Assembly: GCA_028015205.1 (NCBI GenBank)
Contig: JAPWFG010000021.1
Coordinates: forward strand, 2,480,001-2,544,000
DNA length: 64,000 bases
DNA from: Mytilisepta virgata
Lineage: Eukaryota > Mollusca > Bivalvia > Mytilida > Mytilidae
Direction: 5' to 3'
Positions 25,401 through 34,400 of the stretch are shown piece by piece. Position 1 is the stretch's first letter, and each line of letters starts with the position of its first letter. The position numbers and the translations under genes are program-made. The notes under the pieces are model-generated. The model did not search any database, was not told the origin of the DNA, and was given only the letters and a program-made list of their open reading frames with translations.

Positions 25401-28400
25401 GTATCACAAGTGGACAGGATGAAGAAAACTATAGAGCTATAATAATTTTATACCTTTTTTACGTCGGTCATCATCCTGTAATCTCTCTATTTCTTTCTTC
25501 TTCTTGTCTAAAAAAAATTGTTAATTTGTCAAATAATCATGATTTTGTTGCGTCATTCTTAAATTTGTAATGTTCTGCAGTGCAATACTGCCAAATATTG
25601 TTCTCATATGTACACACGTTTTATTTTATTAGATTAACATATAATATTTGTAAGAATAATCATAATCTGTTTCCCTGGAAACATGAGTATGGTCTCTCTT
25701 TTGAGAAATCAAAACCAAAATTCAGATCTTTGAACAGTTGGCTAAGATATTAAAAAATTACCAACCAAAAAAAAACGCCATTGTTCTCAGAGAAGGTCTA
25801 CATAAGGTCAACATACATCTGTACCCAGATGGGCTCTTCGTTGTACGTTAGAAAAAGATGTTATCATTTTAAATTATGATGTTCTTCGATAAATTAACGC
25901 ATAACATCCACAGAAAAGTTAAATAAGGGAAGGTAATAATTTATCGGTGCAACACTCCAAATCCTAGCAATATACAGTACTATGACATGACTGAGTTCGC
26001 AAAATGGCTGAAGTACAATGTTCCGTGAAATCAATTCACAACTACGACCCACATTTTACCAATTAGGGATTAAAATTGTACTTACTTAGCGGACTTAATA
26101 CTTTGAAATATGACCTCGAGAACGTAAAACACTTCGAATTCTAGCAGGCAAACTTGCATAAAGGCTCCTGATGTAGTGCAAAGGAAGGTGGCTCCAAATG
26201 TCAAGAACAACTCGTTCTAAATCAGTTTTATTTCGAATTTCATTTGCTCTCCTTTCAACCTGTGCTTTGAGTACTTTCCACACATTTTCGATTATATTCA
26301 AGTCCGGGCTTTGTGGAGGCCAAGATAAAGTGTTTATACCGCTTTCTTGCTTCCACTGATTAGAGCGCATGGAAACGTGACATGGGGCATTGTCCTCTTG
26401 GAAAGACCATCTACGATTTGGAAAGTGTCGGGCAATAACTGGCCAGAGAAAATCGTCGAGAACAGAAATATATTTTTCACTATTCATATTTCCTTCCATC
26501 GGTGTAAGAGTTCCCACTCCATAGTACGAAATACACCCCCAAAACATGATTGATGCGCGGCAAGTTGTCTCAAAGTCTCCACGAATGCCAAGACATTCTG
26601 GCCGTAATCTCTCATCAGACTTTCGACAGACATACACTTTATTATTTGTACCAAGTACGATTTTTGTCTCGTCACTAAATATAATCGATGACAGTCCAGT
26701 GAAGTTTCTGCCTACAAAACCGCCTCCTTTTCTCGCGGTTTACTCTAGAAATTGTCGTTTTCTTCGAAACAATGCGACGCTTATATCCCTCTTCAAACAA
26801 TCGTCTACATACAGTTCTAGAAGACACAATGCACCCTGTCCTAGCATTAAATCGAACTGTTAAATCTTTGAGAGTCTGTCTACGATTGGTTTTTACACTT
26901 CTGAAAAGTACCCTGTCGTCCCGTGGGGTCGTCTTTCGTCCTCCCCCACTTCGAGGTAAATTTTCTATGTTCCCCCGCATTCGCGTCCGTTTAAGGAATT
27001 TCTGGATTGTTCTACTATTGATTCCAGTCACGTTTGCAATTTTATAACTCGAAAATCCATCATTTGACATATTTACAATGATTTCTTTTTGCTCCTTTGT
27101 AAGTTCCTTACCGTGTGGTGCCATGTTGCCTAGCAGACGATTTTTTTGTTTACCTAAGGGGAATAATCCAAACTTACGCACCTGTAATCCTTTTCACAAA
27201 AATTCTTAAGATAAATCTTAAGATTTCAACTTACGAATATACTAAGAGAAATCTTAAGTCGTTTTCACAAACGCTGTCGTAAGATTTATTTTAAACTTAA
27301 GAGTATTCCTAAGTTTTTATCTTAAGTCAAATCGTACGACTACTCGTAAGATAAACAATTGCATAGCAACCTACTTTCATTTTCGTTTTACATGCGCAAT
27401 TTGACTTAGTTTAAGTTTAGGAAATAAATTCATTTATCTCTACAGTAACGTATATATATATATTTTTTTTTGCGAAATATTTTTGGTGTGTGTTCGGGAT
27501 TGACATTACATAATTTGTACCATAACTATACAGCGGACGTGAAAGAAAGCACCAAATTCAGCATGAAGACGGAAAACATAGGTTTGATATGTTTTCGTCA
27601 AATACTTACTTGTATATATGTGGAGGGATTGCATGGGATCTGGCAGAAGGTCTTGTAATGGAGTCTCTAAGCGTGTCTGTTATATCCAGAATGGACCGTC
27701 TTGGAAAACGATACCGTGCGATTAACTGGTCATCATTTAAAAGATCAAGATCATGACATCAGTTCTATCACGGAAAACACGATCTCTCGTAAAAGCTTTT
27801 CTGTTCAAAACATCGAATATAATAAAGGCGGCCATATTGTTCTCTATTAAGATTTCTCTGAAGTTTAAAATATAAACTTAAGAGAGGGTAACAGCACTCT
27901 TAAAGTTACGATAGTATTCTCTCTTAAGTTTCACTTAAGATTTTTTGTGAAAAGCCTCAAACTCTTAAGTTTTCTCTTAAGAGTAAAATCTATCTTAAGA
28001 TTTTTTGTGAAAAGGATTGCTGTTGGGCGATAATAATATCAGAATGAAAATAGGACGAAAATACGATCACAAACCAATAGAAAGAAAGTGACATAGACGA
28101 ATTTATAGCTAGTCTGGATTCATGGGCGGCGACGACGTCGCCAGTTTGCGAACTCATTCATGGCAAACGACTGTACATGTGACCAAAAGTAATATCAATC
28201 ATATCACATCAATCAAATTCATTGATAAACAATCCAAATGACGATGTAAACATAATACAATAACAAAAACAAAACAATTTATATTTACATACAAATAAGT
28301 TGTAAAATGAAGTTTAATTTGTATCTTGATCTGACTGAGGGGAACCATTTGAAATATGCATAACATTTATGTCTTTGGTAGATGAGAAATAGCAGTCATA

Positions 28401-31400
28401 TAATACTAATTACAAGTTTTAGCTTTCTAAAAAGCTGTGGACTGCTTCGCTGTATCTTAATTTATGGTAATATGTGAGCATGTGGTTGTTGATTTAGTAT
28501 TGGAATTGTGGTATTCTTAGATATTGATTGATATGAAATGTTTCTTAGACTTGCAATATCAATTTTTGTACATCTGCAAACCCAGTATATCTTAAAGCGT
28601 TCTGTTGACCAGTAAAATTTTCCGCGCGAAAACAACAGACACGACTCTGGAGGTGTGCCTAGATTGGCAGAAGTTATAAAGTAGAGATCATGCATTTTTT
28701 GTTGAAAACATAGGATTATAGTGTATACGATTAAGCAAAACAAACCGTGTCTATTGCAGATTAACAAAGCAAATATACACGTATTAATAATTGATTTCAA
28801 TAATGAATTTCAGAATATATGATATAACGAAAACATGTAATGACAGTTGATCGGACCTGATATACACATAGTTAATTTTCCGGCTTTTGATGACTTATCC
28901 TGAACGAGGAAAGTCTGTAATTCTTTATCTCATTTAAACCAATGGCTGTTGCTGTATCTCAGCCGCATCATAAAGTAACCAATCAGCAATCAGTAATTAT
29001 TTCAAGATGGCTTCTATGTCTACTGAAACTAATAGCTCCGCACCGTGATGCGAAGCAATAATTATATATATATATATATATAAAAAAACACCTATATATA
29101 ATACTTATTTGTGGTATAAGTGCTATTGAAAAGTATTGACATACTTCCTACATATGCTAAATTTTCCCTTGAGCTAAAGCATTTCGTTTAATATACATTT
29201 ACCTAATATTTTGAATTGTTATGTGATATTCATTACTATGAAAAATAAAATAAAATTTCTCTGTGTCAAATAGTTCTGAAAATGTCGGTGAAATAATATT
29301 AGTTTTTCAAACCAGAGGCCCCCAAGAGCCTGTATCGTTCACCTGATAGTTCCATTTGTTAATTGCTAAAGAACCTTGAGATTAATATCCATTCCATATT
29401 TGGTTTCAATCAATTCAGTAATTTTCAAGAAGAAGCCGTTTGTATGTACTTTCCATAGGGTCCCATGCTAAACTAAGTCTTCTGCTGACGGCCATCATGG
29501 GTGACAGATCGGCATCAAAGTAACAACACTTGGTCAGAACGTTATAAGGAACATCCATGATATGTTTGGTTTCAATACATTCAGTGGTTTTATAGAAGAA
29601 TATTTTTGTATGCATTTCCATCTTGAATGACAGATTGGCATTAAAGTAACAACTCTTGGTCAGTACCTCATAAGGAACATTAATCCCATGTTTCGTTTCA
29701 ATCCATACAGCCGTTCTCTAGAAGAAGATTTTTGTATGTATTTCCCATAGGGTCCCATGTTAAACTAAGTATCCCACCGCCGGCTATCTTGGGTGACTGA
29801 TCGGCATCAAAGTAACAACACTTGGTCGGCACCTCATAAGGAACATTTCTGTCATGTTTAGTTTCAGTCCATTCAGCGATTCTCTAGAAGAAAATTTTTG
29901 TATGCATTTCCCATAGTCCTATGTTAAACTAAGTCCCCTGCTGGCGGCCATTTTGGATGACGGATCGGCATCAAAGTAACAACACTTGGTCTGCACTTCA
30001 TAAGGAACATGCGTGCCATGTTTTGTTTCAATTCATTCAGGGGTTCACTAGAAGAAGATTTTTGTATAAATTTCCCAAAGGGTCCTATGTTAGACTAACC
30101 CCCCCCCCCCTGGCAGCCATGTTGGATGACGGATTTGCACCAAAGTAACAACACTTGGCCAGCACCTTGTAAGGAACATTTTCACCTGTATTTATTTCAC
30201 ATCTAGGGCCATTTTCAAAAAGTCGCCTAAAGCCATTCAAAATTTCTGTGGGAATTGTCCCTTATGTGGTCTCTTAAGATTTGCTAATAACAAATAACGA
30301 ATAATTTACCAAACTTTTTTCTACAAACCTAAATATCGATTTTGGGGGCAGTTTTAACACAAATTTACCAAATTAACGTCTTCAAGACAGTTTTTCAAGA
30401 TGAAGGAAACTCAGAACCAAAAACGAATTTTTTGCTGCAAGTCAGTTTATGCATCGCCTTTCATATTACAGTAGAATAGTTTTGGTTCTGAATTTCCTTC
30501 ATGGCGATATTCTAAAAAGTGGTAAAAAATTTAACCAAATCGCCTTAATACACGACTTTTGCGGGTAGAAAAATGTAACGTATTAATGATTAAACATAAG
30601 ATAATTGTTTGTTAACATAAAAATGCATGGCATACAATCGTTTACGATAAAAAATCAATGATTATGAGTGAAAAAAATACAGGGGACCTTAAAATTATTA
30701 ACGTTATACTTGAATTGCTTTTCTCTAGACCCATTCCATCCTACATTTTTCTTATTATGAGTCAGGTCATCAGATTGTTTTCTATCAGAAAATTGTGACA
30801 AAAAAGAACGTGTAGCTTACCATTCTCGTTGTTGGCTTTTATCAACATGTCTTGCAAATTTCTATTTGTTTCTTTAGTTTTGTCTAATCCGTCTGAAAAA
30901 ATTAGAAATTAGAAATACAATCGATGCTGTGTCTTAGAATAATCTCTTAGAAGTTGATGCAATATGATTAGTCAAAAAGATTAACATAATACGATTACTA
31001 ACAGTGTATACTTTCAGCAAAAACCTACATCGAATTACATTTTCTGCAAAGATCAAGAAGTGTGATGTTAGGGCTGTAATTCGTTTTCAGAAAACAAACA
31101 GAAGTATTATTGCATCAATCGAAACCAAAATTGAATACACCTTATAGTTCTAGGAATAGAGAGATGAAATTGTAAATGGTGTGCAGAAATTACGTGTCCC
31201 AAATATCAAATTTTATCCTTTTTCACCTCTCAAAATGTGTAAAACATATAAAATTCTTTTATTTTTAAATTATTATTTTCCTTTTTATCACCTTCTCTGA
31301 TATTTGTTTCGTTCTGTTTGCAGTTTTATTGGTGATTGTTTGGCAATATTTGGTCATGACGTGATAAAGATTCCAGGAAAAAGTTAAAGAAATTAAGGGA

Positions 31401-34400
31401 CATTTTGGGGGTGAATATCGACGGAACAGCAATCCTGAAACCAAGGTACTAATTTTGTACTCAGACAGAAGAATACATGTACATATATCATAATTTATCA
31501 GGTCGATCATAATCCGAATTAAAAAAAAATATGTTTCTTACCTAATTCGACAGAAAGTATCTGATGTTTCATCGTTATGTTGTTCAGCTTATCTTTAGCA
31601 GCTGATAACTTTTTTTCAAACGTCTCTAGATCATCGTGATGCTTCTTTACTTCATCTGTGATTAAAACAAAGGAGGAACCCAATTGGGCTTTATTTCATA
31701 TTTTTATAAAATTTTGCATGCAATTAGAGCATGTTAACTGCATATGAATATCTAAAAAGTAAAGGGTCTCAATTAAATACTTCCCGCAATATGGCATATA
31801 AAGTTTTGGCAAACACATTATTGTAAATACATTGAATGCACGTCGATATCGTTGCAAAAAGTTAGATCTTTAGACTATAAATTGTGATTTCTCAAAATTT
31901 TGGCCCTAGAACTTTTTTAAAACATGATATATTATTGCCATTGAAATTCTGATGTTATTGATATAAATTTTATTAGGGTCACCAAGTTAGTTTTTTAGTC
32001 TATGCATATATTAAATTGATCACTATATGTAGAGTGAAAAAAGCGCCAAAAAAATCAAAATTTGGGCGTAAGTAGTCACTTAAAATAATTGAGTGAATTC
32101 ATCAGCGAAAACGAAGCTGGTTACCCTGTATTTATTTAGTATGAATGAAGGAGAAAAGTTGATAGCAATAACATATCGTTTTGAAAGAAAATTCTCGTTT
32201 TTTTTTGTTTTTTTTAGAAATGACGATTTACAGTTAACATTTTTTTACAGTTTTTAGATTAAATCTACAGTAGAACACCTTTATTTTAAGGATTTTTAAT
32301 CGCCCTTCTTGAAAAAATTAAAAGGCTAAATATAAAATGTTTTCGATATTTATGCAGTTACGAATATTCTAGCTGCATGTAAAATTTTATTAAAATCCGT
32401 AATTTGGCGGAATCCATCACATGCACACACATGTACACACCACTGGAGACTTTGGTATGTTACTGCTAAGAAAGGGTAGTTCACAATTAGAAAATTAAAA
32501 CCATCACGTTTGTGACAGTTATGATTTCAATCGCCGTTTATCGTCTATGTACAAATAGAAGTGGGTGTGTCTGTTCAAGTTCAATTGGGTAGATAAGATG
32601 CAAGTTCGGATTATTAAAGTAAAAAACCTCATCTATATAGCGAAAAATGTAATACACATTACCGGAAAGGACTCTGGACTCTTTTTCTTTGGAACTTATT
32701 TCATTTTGAACCTTTATCAATTGATCCTGTTTCTTTGTTAAGTCGTCTGAAAAATCAAGTTAATCATGATCAAAATAAGAACATTTTGCAATTATAACAG
32801 TTTTAAAGGCGATGGCATGAAGATAGCAAAACTGGTATCAAAAAATTGTATTTTAACCACTGAGTCGATGCCACTGCTGGTGGATTCCGAGTCCCCGAGG
32901 GTATTCCATGCTCATTTGCTAGTATTTCGATACTTGCCAGAAATTGATACTTAAAATTTACTGTTATAAAATTGTAAAACTAAGGAGTATCTACATCGTA
33001 CATAGCTATGTCCTTAGGTGGTTTTGGCTTTACACTTTTTGGTAATTTTGGTATTTTTGAATTTATTCTTCAACTTTTTGGATTCTTGTTTTGGTTTTCA
33101 ACAGTTTAGGCCTGGATCACAACTGATGAGTCGTAAATCGACGAAATGTGCACTTCTTGTGCATCAAAATTGGTATAAAAGAATTATATTGTTTAGGGGA
33201 GGAATAAAAAATGTATTCATGTGAAAAATGTTCTAAAATTTTGAGTAACTCCATGACACTGTTTATTAAACTTAATCTCTGATAGAAGTAACCATTAAAG
33301 TATTAATTAATTTTTAAAAAAAAGTCACTTGCCTCGATCTCACTACTTTCAATTTTTTTCTGATTTAAAAATAAGGCTGGAGTCGGGAGATAAAAAATAA
33401 AAATAAAAGTATCAAAACTTCATTTTAATTTGGTTTTGCGCTCCAGTTAAACAGATAGTTAAAGATTTCTGGCCTTATAATCAATCACGCTATCATCCCC
33501 GGGGGATATTAAGATCTAGGAGACAGAGACAAATAACACCTAAAAAATAGAAGGATTTAGTTCATGATCATGTCATGTTGGCAGAAACAGTGGCCATTTT
33601 ATGTTTTACTTCTTATTGTTGGTATTATTTGTCATTAAGGTCTAAGGTCCATTTCCAGGATACGGTTTTGAGAAAAGGTCACCCGAAGAAAATTCTATCA
33701 CAGTTGGATACCTATTGGTCCAAATGTTTCAGAGAAAGGTTTTTGTTGATTTTTAATTTTCAGCAAATAAAATCATTATGACTAGAGATCTGGATTATTG
33801 GACATAGTTTTAAAAGAGACAGTCAAAGCAATTTTAACATGTCCCTTAAAACGGATTCCAATTGACCAATTCGTTGTAGCACGAGGATTTTGATTGCTAT
33901 TTTTCCTAACTTTTTTGTTGCTGTTGGTAACGGAACTTGTTTTACCCAACAAAAAGCTTAATATATTTTATTTAGTTGAAAAAAATTATTCCACTCATGA
34001 CTTAGTACCTTCAATTCTTCGAAGTTCCGTTGACTTTTCGGTGACTTCAGAGCCTGAATAAAATGTAATAGGATAACTAACAAGGACAAAAAAAAATGCT
34101 GTTGATGTTGTTACATTTATCCTAATTTTTTTTTATTTATGTAATATATACTTGAATAAACTTTATTGGTAACAGAATGATTTATATGTACAAAATTAAT
34201 TAAATGAGAACTAAATATACTTGAAATGTATGGTACAGTAACCATTGTATTTTTATTTTTAACATTCTTCGAACTCAAAAATTCTTCTGGTGCGATTCGT
34301 TCCTTTTATCGATTACAATCATGACAGTGTATTGGTGATTTCGTCATAGTTGTTTTATTAAAGCTTGAGGTGTTTTTTTTTCGTTTTTTTTTCATTGTTT

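Larger units (their letters stand above)
25975..28173 (-). mobile_element. Tc1/mariner element, full length with TA duplication
   Basis: Terminal inverted repeats start CAGT on both sides and share TGAGTTCGCAAA, with about 40 alignable bases per end. TA flanks both ends (25973-25974 and 28174-28175). Without the nested 833-bp MITE the element is about 1.37 kb, the usual Tc1 size. It sits in the 5.3-kb intron between exons 5 and 6 of the coiled-coil gene, in the same orientation. Confidence 0.88.

Noticed and set aside
28462..28800. 112-codon minus frame
   Set aside because: AT-rich, no domain, no splice partners in phase with the coiled-coil gene.
33328..33361. Exon-like block KKIESSEIEA between exons 2 and 3
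   Set aside because: The required phase 1 reading hits a stop after three codons and the donor is poor. It may be a dead cassette.
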